A stretch of 11,773 nucleotides of DNA from positions 1-11,773 of the forward strand of contig JAEZRL010000237.1 of the NCBI GenBank assembly GCA_023440945.1, written 5' to 3'. The notes beneath the pieces were generated by a model. The model was not told the origin of the DNA. It saw only the letters and a program-made list of their open reading frames with translations, and did no database searches. Position numbers and translations under genes: made by a program. The stretch is from Bacteroidota bacterium (GTDB lineage Bacteria > Bacteroidota > Bacteroidia > Chitinophagales > Chitinophagaceae). Positions 1 to 6,506 of this stretch are shown piece by piece. Every line of letters starts with the position of its first letter. Positions within the stretch are counted from its first letter, which is position 1.

Positions 1-37
1 TTTTGCAAATTAATCCGTACTAGTAAAACTATTCTTC

Positions 38-415
38 ATGAAGATTCTTATTGCTGAAGATGAACCCTTAATGCTGCTTGTTATTCAAAAACAGTTGAAC
101 AACGATGGTTATGAAACGGTTGTTGTAACTGATGGAAAAGAAGCATTGCAAACACTTGAAAAAGATTCCATTGATCTTATTATCACCGATATATTAATGC
201 CTTTCACTTCGGGTTTGGAGTTGATAGGTATCGTAAAATCCGACCCAACGAAGAATATTCCTGTTATTGTGTTATCAGCCATCGGCAAGGAATCAACAGT
301 AATGGAAGCTTTTCAATTAGGCGCTGATGACTTTCTTACAAAGCCCTTCAATCCACCGGAATTATCCATGCGGGTTAAACGTTTATTGCAACATCGGAAG
401 AATGTTAAATATTAA
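38..415 (+). CDS. Single-domain response regulator (CheY-like receiver)
   Basis: A 125-residue protein made of one receiver domain and nothing else. It would accept a phosphoryl group from a histidine kinase and signal by protein contact, as it has no DNA-binding or enzymatic output domain. Visible residues are the acidic pair E7/D8 in the first strand, the phosphoacceptor D51 in ITDILMP, the switch Ser S80, the aromatic F99 and the conserved lysine K102 in LTKPF. The length is typical of CheY/Spo0F-type proteins. The ATG at 38 fits the family N-terminus (MKILIAEDE). The TTTTG at 1-5 could be the tail of a TAnnTTTG promoter cut by the window edge, but that cannot be confirmed. No partner kinase is in the window; it may lie upstream. 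It converges on the DUF2339 gene with a 42-base gap that has no obvious terminator. The family is certain; the pathway is unknown. Confidence 0.93.
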   Translation: MKILIAEDEPLMLLVIQKQLNNDGYETVVVTDGKEALQTLEKDSIDLIITDILMPFTSGLELIGIVKSDPTKNIPVIVLSAIGKESTVMEAFQLGADDFLTKPFNPPELSMRVKRLLQHRKNVKY

Positions 416-457
416 TTTTGTTTCTCCCACTTCAGCTATTCTGATTTCAATCATTAA

Positions 458-1813
458 TCATTCACTTCCATCATCATCTTTTTTTGGGAAAAAAGCAAGT
501 TTGAATTTTTGATAGAAGAAAGAAACAATCAGCAACAAGCTGCCTATGATAATATAAGAAATGATTTTTTGAATAGTTGAGAACTTAAGACTATCAAACA
601 GAAGAAGTTTTAAAAGTGTTAGGGCAAATGTGGCGATCGAGGCAAGTCGTGGCCATGATTTATTGGAATAAATTCCTGTTACAAACAACACAACTGCAAT
701 ACTCAACCATATAAATGTTATACTGATGCCTTTGAATTGAAGTGCTGCAAAAATGATCAACGCTGTAATTGCTTCCAAAGCAAGATACCTTGGCAATTTT
801 GTTTCAGCTAAAAATATTTTTCCTGTAGCATATGAAAGAATAAAACATAACAAAGCGAAAATACCTGTAACATCTGCACCAGTAGATTTGTTGAAATCAA
901 TATTGAATAAAACCAGTGATGCTATATAAACAGCAATGTTGTTTAAAACAATTATGCTTCTGTCTGCACCGTTAAGTTTTTTCTTTTTATTGTAACTGAT
1001 AACAGCACTTAGCATAAAAAGCAGCCAGAATAAACTCATAAAAACAACACCGGTAAATTGTTCTGATGAATGATATCGAACAAACGTCCAACCGATGAAA
1101 ATAAACCACGTTATAAAGAATGAAAGCCATTTTAGCGTTTGCCACAAACGTTTAAATGCAAGAAAAACAATACCAGTGTTAATAAGCAAAATGTAGCAAA
1201 AGAAAAGCAAGCTTGCATCGGTATTTTTGCTGATAAGAAAGGGAATGCCATAAGCGCCAACCATTCCCAAAACAGCTATCTCCTGCCGGTTATATTGAAC
1301 AGATGTGTAGGCTGTATAGATCGTTAACAAGATCATTGCAACAAAAGCCATCCAGCCGGGTAGGATATTATAATAAACAGTGGCTGCATACGTAGTAAAA
1401 TAAAATGAAGCCATGCTTCCACTAAATAAAATAGCAGAGAAGGCTTCGTATTTATTTCTCAGATATAAGGATAATATATAAAGCAAACCTCCTGCTGCAT
1501 AAGCCAAAGCAATGCGTGTAAAAGGTGAGATAAGATTTTGATCAATAGCATATTTCACACCGATAGCTAAACCAATTACAAGCACAACAATTCCAACCAG
1601 GTGAATTAGACGTAGGCCGATAAAGTTCTCCAATTCAAAGGAAGGTGTAGCCGTTTTATTTGTTCTTTTTGAAACAGAATATAGGGGTTGTGCTAATTTA
1701 TTTTCATTCATTTTTTGTTCAAGCGAAGCAATTTGTTTTTGTTGATCTGCAACTTGTTTGGATAATTGCTCCAATCGTTCTTTCAGTGCTTTTATGTCAT
1801 TCGATTGATCCAT
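458..1813 (-). CDS. Compact DUF2339-family membrane protein
   Basis: A 451-residue polytopic inner-membrane protein. Residues 1-40 are a charged, heptad-like coiled coil on the cytoplasmic side. Residues 61-100 carry the DUF2339 signature: ENFIGLRLIHLVGIVVLVIG, then VKYAID and LISPFTRIAL. About ten to twelve hydrophobic segments follow. The end (LLLFDSLKFSTIQKIISYII, then a YQKF motif) matches the usual DUF2339 C-terminus as I recall it. Both family ends are therefore present, yet the protein is well under the 700-1000 residues usual for the family, so a central block of membrane helices appears to be missing. Function in the family is unknown. It lies 47 bases downstream of the secreted protein at 1861-2913 on the same strand and may be co-transcribed with it, although a possible start-proximal promoter lies in that gap. 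The start ATG is placed by the coiled coil and by the decamer just upstream. Confidence 0.85.
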   Translation of the reverse strand: MDQSNDIKALKERLEQLSKQVADQQKQIASLEQKMNENKLAQPLYSVSKRTNKTATPSFELENFIGLRLIHLVGIVVLVIGLAIGVKYAIDQNLISPFTRIALAYAAGGLLYILSLYLRNKYEAFSAILFSGSMASFYFTTYAATVYYNILPGWMAFVAMILLTIYTAYTSVQYNRQEIAVLGMVGAYGIPFLISKNTDASLLFFCYILLINTGIVFLAFKRLWQTLKWLSFFITWFIFIGWTFVRYHSSEQFTGVVFMSLFWLLFMLSAVISYNKKKKLNGADRSIIVLNNIAVYIASLVLFNIDFNKSTGADVTGIFALLCFILSYATGKIFLAETKLPRYLALEAITALIIFAALQFKGISITFIWLSIAVVLFVTGIYSNKSWPRLASIATFALTLLKLLLFDSLKFSTIQKIISYIIIGSLLLIVSFFYQKFKLAFFPKKDDDGSE

Positions 1814-1817
1814 TACA

Positions 1818-1827
1818 GCAAGATAAT
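1818..1827 (-). promoter_or_regulatory. Possible start-proximal -7 box upstream of the DUF2339 gene
   Basis: On the minus strand this reads ATTATCTTGC and ends 4 bases before the ATG. It resembles the Bacteroidota TAnnTTTG -7 element but is one T short. A TTG lies about 22 bases upstream, a reasonable -33 distance. The same ten bases sit 5 bases before the pcm start. If it is a promoter, the mRNA would be leaderless or nearly so. Confidence 0.3.
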
Positions 1828-1860
1828 AAATGAAGTTTAAAGCATTGCAACATCGAAGTT

Positions 1861-2913
1861 TTAGAATTGATTTCCAGTAGTCATGTTGAGGAGATAAGGT
1901 GCATAGATCATTTTAAAACCCGTACGAATACTACCATATCCGTAAGCAGTGGTACTTCCTATAGGAGCCATGAATGGCACAGGAAGAGATTTATCACGAT
2001 AAAGAAAAAATCCATTCCAGAAAAAAGCATTTCCTGCCTTATAAAGTGGAAAAAGAAAACCATAATTCATTATATAATTACGGCCATTGTCACATATTCC
2101 CCATATATCTCTGGTTATATATTCAGAACCATCAGGTTGTTTTATGTATATATAGTAACATTCATCTTTAAACAACTCCAGGCGATACTTGTTTTCTGTA
2201 AGTCTGTGGTGAAGAAAATCATCAAAAGTTAAATAAATACCCGAAGTAGTATCTGTATTAACTTTATCAGGATAAGTATCATGAGGATTAAAAGCAAGCA
2301 TTTCGTTGATAGTGAGGTGACGCCTTTTTGCAAAAACGTTGTTTTGCATTGCATCCTTTATCACTTTGGAAGTATAAATTAGTACGCTTTCCAGTAAATC
2401 CGATGCAGCATTCTCTACATTTTTCTTACTAAGAAATGCAGTATCAATTTTCAACAAAGGAATAAAAAAAGAATCCCTGTCTAAATAAATCTTGGCTGTA
2501 TAAGTGATATAACCCGCATACTCATTAAACTTATAACCCGCAATTTGTTTCAATTCTGCTGATGGAATGTTTTGAATATTCAAATGGTTAACAACGATCA
2601 AAATCTTATTATCTGAGCTATCGTTTTGAAGGTGATATGAAAATAAGTTTTGAAGGCTTTCTTCTTTTTCAAGTGAAACTGCTTTTCGCAAAACGAAACT
2701 GCTGCGGTAAAAACCGATATGAAAAGTATCAGGACGGTAATCTAACACCTTAACCTCTTTAAAAGTATAAGGAGGCGAAAAATTAATATCGGTCACAGAA
2801 ATTGAAGTATATCTAAAGCTACTAAAAAAACTTGCTGAATCTACTTTTACAGGCTGGGCTTTTAATAAAAAAACAGATAGAATTAATAGCAATAACAACA
2901 GCACTTTTCTCAT
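1861..2913 (-). CDS. Secreted protein of unknown function
   Basis: I do not recognise this 350-residue protein as a named family. It begins with a strong Sec signal peptide: MRK, a leucine-rich core to about residue 17, and probable cleavage near KA-QP (residues 18-21). There is no lipobox cysteine and no further membrane segment, so it should be periplasmic or outer-surface. The mature part looks like two halves. Residues 35-200 are a mixed alpha/beta region. Residues 225-330 run from IYLTFDDFLHHR through DIWGICDNGRNYIMNYGFLF to FFLYRD. The pattern of an aromatic-rich YLTFDDF start followed by a WGxCD..NYI strand recurs, from memory, in uncharacterised Bacteroidota secreted proteins. It is the first gene after the terminator at 3010-3041 and so probably has its own promoter in the 143-base gap upstream, though I could not pick a convincing one. 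Coding is secure; function is not assigned. Confidence 0.8.
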   Translation of the reverse strand: MRKVLLLLLLILSVFLLKAQPVKVDSASFFSSFRYTSISVTDINFSPPYTFKEVKVLDYRPDTFHIGFYRSSFVLRKAVSLEKEESLQNLFSYHLQNDSSDNKILIVVNHLNIQNIPSAELKQIAGYKFNEYAGYITYTAKIYLDRDSFFIPLLKIDTAFLSKKNVENAASDLLESVLIYTSKVIKDAMQNNVFAKRRHLTINEMLAFNPHDTYPDKVNTDTTSGIYLTFDDFLHHRLTENKYRLELFKDECYYIYIKQPDGSEYITRDIWGICDNGRNYIMNYGFLFPLYKAGNAFFWNGFFLYRDKSLPVPFMAPIGSTTAYGYGSIRTGFKMIYAPYLLNMTTGNQF

Positions 2914-3009
2914 GAATAAACTTTGTATTGCAAAACAAATAGTTTTAGTTTGTTGCAGGTGATGATTATAAAGAATTAAGCAAAATCTAATCAGCCGTAA
3001 ATTATAAAT

Positions 3010-3041
3010 AAAAAAAGCCCTGCAAATGCAAGGCTTTTTTT
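3010..3041. terminator. Bidirectional intrinsic terminator
   Basis: Perfect 10-bp outer stem: seven A plus GCC (3010-3019) pairs with GGC plus seven T (3032-3041). After a C/A mismatch comes an inner TGC/GCA stem with an AAAT loop. The T run on the plus strand and the matching run on the minus strand let it work both ways. It lies 16 bases past the oxidoreductase stop codon (minus strand) and before the secreted-protein gene. Confidence 0.85.
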
Positions 3042-3056
3042 AATAAAAATATTCAA

Positions 3057-4253
3057 TTAAGCATTCAGGACACGTTCTTCTATTTTGCCTGTATGCTTGT
3101 TTTTCAATATCACTTTCTTTGCGCCAAAATGCGTCATCTCTTCTTTAATTAAATAATGATCTGCATCGTATTCGGTTAAATGACTTTCCTTGCTCAGTCC
3201 TTCTTTTCCTCTCCAGATATCAAGTTTAACCGGTTCCCACAACTTGCTTTTGGCTGAACGATAAGCAGCATCCAAAACTGCATTTACCACATAACCATCG
3301 TAAAAAGTTTCTTTGGGATCAACACCTTGTTCCATTGAGTTGAACATATCCATGAACATGTGGTTATAACCGAGCTCGTTTAATTCATCACCTACAGGAA
3401 AAAGCCAGCCGCTGTTGCTTTCTGCTTTTTCTGCTACATAATCGGCACCTTTTCCGGTAGTGAACATATCAAACCCTGTACGAAGGAAACTGTTTATCCA
3501 TATAGTTCCTTCTGTGCCCATCACCTCATCACGAAGATCAAGGCCTCCACGGAAAGTCCAGCTTACTTCAAATTGGGCAATCGAACCATTTTCATATTTA
3601 ACCAAACCAATAGCGTGATCTTCTGCATCAATTGGTTTTACCTGTGTATCCGCCCAACACATTACTTCAATTGGCTTTATGTCTTTACCGATATAACTTC
3701 TTGTTATCTCAACACAATGACAACCAAGATCGAGAATACAACCGCCACCGGCTTCTTCTATATTCCAGAACCATTCGCTATGTGGACCGGGATGGGTTTC
3801 TCTTGACTTTGCCCATAATATTCTGCCAAGTGCACCGTTGCGAACACTTTCATGTGCTTTTATAAATTTGGGTGTATATACCAGGTCTTCGAGATAACCG
3901 TTAAAAATGCCTGCTTCCTCTACTGCAAGCAACATGCGTTTTGCTTCTTCTGCATTGCGACCTAAAGGCTTGGTTGTTATCACCGCTTTTTTATGTTTAC
4001 AGCAAAGCATAACTGCTTCTTCGTGAAGATTATTTGGTAAAGCGATGCATACAACATCTACATCAGGATGAGCAATTGCTTCTTCCATATTCGTTGTACG
4101 ATGCCCTACTTTATAATCTTCCGCAAATTTTTTTGTGCTTTCTTCTCTTCTTGAATAAATGCTTACGATCTTATCTCTACTTCTGTAACCCTGCAGTGAA
4201 TCTGCATAAAAGCGGCCGATGAATCCCGAGCCGAGCATAGCAATTCGTTTCAT
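3057..4253 (-). CDS. Gfo/Idh/MocA-family NAD(P)-dependent oxidoreductase
   Basis: A 398-residue cytoplasmic dehydrogenase, probably acting on a sugar, polyol or inositol-like substrate. The N-terminal Rossmann fold opens with IAMLGSGFIG (G8, G10, G13), followed by a basic patch after strand 2 (SRREES). The substrate-side lysine is K95 in TTKPLG, in place of the usual EKP. The catalytic-site motif ILDLGCHCVEI has D175 and H179 at the expected spacing. The C-terminal half is the alpha/beta domain of the family. A longer frame begins at a TTG at 4268, but the ATG at 4253 starts exactly at the Rossmann fold (MKRIAMLG) and is preferred. It is downstream of an NHS-type permease on the same strand with 188 bases between, which suggests uptake coupled to oxidation. 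The terminator at 3010-3041 closes the unit. The family is certain; substrate and cofactor choice are not. Confidence 0.93.
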   Translation of the reverse strand: MKRIAMLGSGFIGRFYADSLQGYRSRDKIVSIYSRREESTKKFAEDYKVGHRTTNMEEAIAHPDVDVVCIALPNNLHEEAVMLCCKHKKAVITTKPLGRNAEEAKRMLLAVEEAGIFNGYLEDLVYTPKFIKAHESVRNGALGRILWAKSRETHPGPHSEWFWNIEEAGGGCILDLGCHCVEITRSYIGKDIKPIEVMCWADTQVKPIDAEDHAIGLVKYENGSIAQFEVSWTFRGGLDLRDEVMGTEGTIWINSFLRTGFDMFTTGKGADYVAEKAESNSGWLFPVGDELNELGYNHMFMDMFNSMEQGVDPKETFYDGYVVNAVLDAAYRSAKSKLWEPVKLDIWRGKEGLSKESHLTEYDADHYLIKEEMTHFGAKKVILKNKHTGKIEERVLNA

Positions 4254-4441
4254 AATTGTTGCCCCCAACCCCTGGAGGGGAGTTTAATTTTTGATGATGA
4301 ATAAAGATTTATTATTCTTGGTTGTCTGACGCTTTTTAAAGTAGTGTCAGGCAATTGTTTGCTCCTTGAAATTACTTCAGCACAAGTGAGTGACACAACA
4401 GGCGATGATAGCAGCACTGCAGCTTGTACCATAAAAAACAT
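4250..4441 (-). CDS. Possible 63-residue ORF bridging permease and oxidoreductase
   Basis: On the minus strand an ATG directly follows the permease stop codon (TAA then ATG, no gap). The frame stays open for 63 codons and ends in a TGA that overlaps the oxidoreductase ATG (ATGA). The predicted peptide begins MFFMVQAAVLLSSPVVSLTC, with a weakly hydrophobic N-terminus and a basic, serine-rich tail. It resembles no family I know and is built almost wholly from repeat DNA: the 22-base block gives PVVSLTC and the C/G hairpin gives the LPSRGWG end. The perfect fit between neighbours argues for translation or at least read-through coupling. The repeat composition argues for a chance frame. I consider it more likely non-coding than coding. 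Confidence 0.22.
   Translation of the reverse strand: MFFMVQAAVLLSSPVVSLTCAEVISRSKQLPDTTLKSVRQPRIINLYSSSKIKLPSRGWGQQL
4261..4285. repeat. C/G-rich hairpin element in the oxidoreductase leader
   Basis: A run of C's, then AACCCC, a TGGA loop, and GGGG followed by AGTT: a CCCC/GGGG stem (4269-4272 with 4277-4280), with the flanking AA and TT able to pair across a two-base bulge. It stands out from the AT-rich surroundings. From memory, palindromes of this form (CCCC...AGGGG beside a further C run) are common dispersed intergenic repeats in Bacteroidota. It sits 8 bases upstream of the oxidoreductase ATG, so in the minus-strand mRNA the hairpin would lie beside the start codon and could affect translation. 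Confidence 0.5.
4331..4403 (+). repeat. Dispersed intergenic repeat, copy 1
   Basis: This copy shares with 11689-11773: block A, gctttttaaag (4331-4341); block B, gcaatt (4351-4356), starting 20 bases after block A starts in both copies; and block C, an exact 22-base match at 4382-4403 beginning acaagtgagtgacaca. The B-to-C distance is 25 bases here and 37 in copy 2. The unit probably continues to about 4427: acaag at 4382-4386 can pair with cttgt at 4423-4427, and agtg (4388-4391) with cact (4415-4418), giving an imperfect stem-loop. Copy 2 is cut by the window end, so the right boundary is unknown. It lies between the permease and oxidoreductase genes, in the opposite orientation to them. 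A 22-base identity is not expected by chance in 11.8 kb. Confidence 0.75.
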
Positions 4442-5668
4442 TTACACTAATTCCACTGCTTCTGTGTGTACCGCAGATTTTTGATTATCCCTGAAGAACA
4501 ACAGGAACAACACGAGCACGGCGGCTGCAATAATTGCCGGAACCATCCAAATGCTTCTCCATTCAGCTACATTGTTAACGGTGTAAATATCTTTTACATA
4601 ACCGGATAACAATGTACCTATCCACATACCAATACCATATGTTGCCATAGTTATCATTCCTTGTGCCTGGCTTTGAATTTTTAGACCGGCCTTACTATCG
4701 GTATAGATCTGGCCGGTAACAAAAAAGAAATCGAAACAAACGCCATGTAAAACAATACCTGCAAACAGCATCCATAAGTTAGCACCGGCATCGCCATAAC
4801 CAAAAAATAAAAAGCGAACAGCCCAGGCGATCATGCCTAAAGCGATCATCCATTTAACGCCCAATCTTCGAAAGAAGAATGGAATGAGCAGTATAAAAAA
4901 TGCTTCAGAGAATTGCCCGAAGGTCATGTTGCTTGTTACATTGTTCATACCTGCTTCCTGCAGATATAAATTGGTAAAGCTGTAATAAAATGAAAGCGGT
5001 ATGCAGATAAGAACAGATGCGATAAAGAAGGTGAGGAACGAACGGTCCTTAAAAAGCACAAAAGCATCTGCACCCAATATTTGTCTGAAAGTTGTTTGTG
5101 TACCTTTTGCTTTAGGTGGTGTATCAGGTAAAAAGAAACTAAGCAAACCTAATATCACCGAAGCGATCGCAGCCATTTTAAACGTCATAGCATATTGAGA
5201 AGGTTCAATCTTCAGCACCTTATCAATCATCCATCCGGTAGCGATCCAGCCTATTGTTCCAAGTACGCGAATAGAAGCAAACTCTTTGCTTGTGTCTGTC
5301 ATTTGTCTGAATGCAACAGAGTTAACCAATGCCAGCGTAGGGGCGTACATTAATGAATACAACAACAGTACCCAGTAAAAAGAATTGGGGTTTTCGATGG
5401 TTGTGATATAATACAATAAAACAGCACCTATTAAATGCAGAACACCCAACACCCGCTGCGCAGAAAAAAAGCGGTCGGCGATCATGCCTACAAAAAAGGG
5501 CGAGAAGATAGTTGCGATTGCCATCGCGCTGTAAGCAGCACCTATCTGCACTCCGTCTGCATGCAAAACTTTATCTAAATAAGTGCTCATCGTTACATAC
5601 CATGCACCCCAGATAAAAAACTCAAGGAACATCATCAGGGAGAGCTGAACACGTGTTGTTGATTTCAT
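4442..5668 (-). CDS. MFS permease, nucleoside:H+ symporter (NupG/XapB-like) family
   Basis: A 408-residue inner-membrane transporter with about twelve hydrophobic segments. The N-terminus (RVQLSLMMFLEFFIWGAWYV) and the following YSAMAIATIFSPFFVGMIADRFF stretch are typical of the nucleoside:H+ symporter branch (Nuc_H_symport, TC 2.A.1.10), here in the form common in Bacteroidota and Planctomycetes. A central cytoplasmic loop near residues 180-200 (DTPPKAKGTQTTF) separates the two six-helix halves, and the C-terminal tail is short and cytoplasmic. In enterobacteria the family imports nucleosides. In Bacteroidota such permeases often sit beside Gfo/Idh/MocA oxidoreductases, as here, so the substrate could be a sugar or polyol. 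The ATG at 5668 gives the expected family start. The stop is followed at once by the 4250-4441 frame and repeat copy 1. Family confidence is high; the substrate is not determined. Confidence 0.9.
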   Translation of the reverse strand: MKSTTRVQLSLMMFLEFFIWGAWYVTMSTYLDKVLHADGVQIGAAYSAMAIATIFSPFFVGMIADRFFSAQRVLGVLHLIGAVLLYYITTIENPNSFYWVLLLYSLMYAPTLALVNSVAFRQMTDTSKEFASIRVLGTIGWIATGWMIDKVLKIEPSQYAMTFKMAAIASVILGLLSFFLPDTPPKAKGTQTTFRQILGADAFVLFKDRSFLTFFIASVLICIPLSFYYSFTNLYLQEAGMNNVTSNMTFGQFSEAFFILLIPFFFRRLGVKWMIALGMIAWAVRFLFFGYGDAGANLWMLFAGIVLHGVCFDFFFVTGQIYTDSKAGLKIQSQAQGMITMATYGIGMWIGTLLSGYVKDIYTVNNVAEWRSIWMVPAIIAAAVLVLFLLFFRDNQKSAVHTEAVELV

Positions 5669-5722
5669 GTATCTGATTTGATTTTTATTCCTGTTGCTAT
5701 TGCTAATTTTAAAAAAGTGCCG

Positions 5723-5754
5723 CTAAGATAAGCAGTAAGTTATCGTATTACAAT
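5723..5754 (-). promoter_or_regulatory. Candidate promoter of the permease-oxidoreductase unit
   Basis: On the minus strand a TATCTTAG box (5723-5730) resembles the TAnnTTTG -7 element with one mismatch, and an ATTG (5751-5754) lies 20 bases upstream as a -33 candidate. A transcript from here would have a leader of about 50 bases before the ATG at 5668. It overlaps the divergent pcm promoter region. Confidence 0.35.
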
Positions 5755-5757
5755 GTT

Positions 5758-5765
5758 TAATTTTG
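5758..5765 (+). promoter_or_regulatory. TAnnTTTG box upstream of pcm
   Basis: TAATTTTG is a perfect match to the Bacteroidota -7 consensus. It lies 75 bases before the ATG at 5841 and overlaps the TTG at 5763 that would begin a longer pcm frame, which speaks against that upstream start. No clear TTG -33 element is visible about 20 bases upstream, so it could be a chance match in AT-rich DNA. Confidence 0.4.
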
Positions 5766-5825
5766 CAATTGATTTTGAAGTTGAAAAAATACAAAAGAAA
5801 AATTTATTTATACAGTTTTGCGAGC

Positions 5826-5835
5826 ATTATCTTGC
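5826..5835 (+). promoter_or_regulatory. Possible start-proximal -7 box upstream of pcm
   Basis: ATTATCTTGC ends 5 bases before the pcm ATG at 5841. The identical decamer lies 4 bases before the DUF2339 start (1818-1827, minus strand). It is a TAnnTTTG-like element lacking one T and, if active, would give a nearly leaderless mRNA. There is no clear -33 partner here. Confidence 0.28.
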
Positions 5836-5840
5836 ACGGT

Positions 5841-6506
5841 ATGAGGAAGTACGAAGACACATATCAGCATAAAGGATTAAGGCAGCAATTAGTTAAAACG
5901 CTGCAGGCAAAAGGCATTACAGATGAAAAAGTGCTGCACGCCATTGCACATATCCCACGCCATTATTTCCTTGATTCAGCTTTTGATAAAATTGCTTATG
6001 AAGACAGGGCTTTTCCCATTGCAGAAGGACAAACGATTTCTCAACCTTATACCGTAGCTTATCAAACAGAATTATTGCAGGTTCGAAAAGGTGATAAAGT
6101 TTTGGAAATAGGAACAGGAAGCGCTTATCAGGCGACTGTTCTGGCGGAGATCGGTGCAAGAGTTTACACTATTGAAAGACAAAAAAAATTATACGACGAA
6201 TTGCAAAAGAATTACGTTTTCAAAAATAAATATCCTAACATAAAATTTTTTTATGGTGATGGATTTGAAGGCTTACCTTCTTTTGCCCCGTTCGATAAAA
6301 TCCTTATTACTGCAGCAGCGCCATATATTCCGCAAAAACTTATTGAACAAATGAAAATTGGCGGTATGATGGTAATTCCTGTTAATGTTGATGAGAAAGA
6401 CGTACAACGAATGCTCCGTATAACAAAAGAACCCGATCGCTCTTTGAAAGAAGAGAACTTCGACTACTTTCATTTCGTACCAATGTTACAGGGCAAAAAC
6501 AAATGA
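5841..6506 (+). CDS. pcm: Protein-L-isoaspartate O-methyltransferase
   Basis: A 221-residue cytoplasmic repair enzyme. It transfers a methyl group from S-adenosylmethionine to the alpha-carboxyl of L-isoaspartyl residues in damaged proteins, starting their return to normal aspartyl linkage. Visible features are the N-terminal helices with IPRHYF (residues 38-43), the family motif EGQTISQPYTVA (62-73), the SAM-binding motif I VLEIGTGSAYQA (87-98), the acidic end of strand 2 in YTIER, and the post-motif GDGFEGLP. The frame is open back to a TTG at 5763, but that extension is basic and hydrophobic, overlaps a TAnnTTTG box and would exceed the usual length of about 210-220 residues. The ATG at 5841 is therefore chosen. 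It is divergent from the permease and convergent with the lipoprotein gene, with no bases between the two stop codons. Assignment is firm. Confidence 0.95.
   Translation: MRKYEDTYQHKGLRQQLVKTLQAKGITDEKVLHAIAHIPRHYFLDSAFDKIAYEDRAFPIAEGQTISQPYTVAYQTELLQVRKGDKVLEIGTGSAYQATVLAEIGARVYTIERQKKLYDELQKNYVFKNKYPNIKFFYGDGFEGLPSFAPFDKILITAAAPYIPQKLIEQMKIGGMMVIPVNVDEKDVQRMLRITKEPDRSLKEENFDYFHFVPMLQGKNK

Noticed and set aside
385..396. Twelve-base match attgcaacatcg, repeated at 1844-1855
   Set aside because: A 12-base match between two AT-rich places is expected several times by chance in a window this size, and the flanks do not match.
4254..4268. TTG start at 4268 for the oxidoreductase
   Set aside because: It adds five residues from within the C/G hairpin repeat, while the ATG at 4253 begins exactly at the Rossmann fold.
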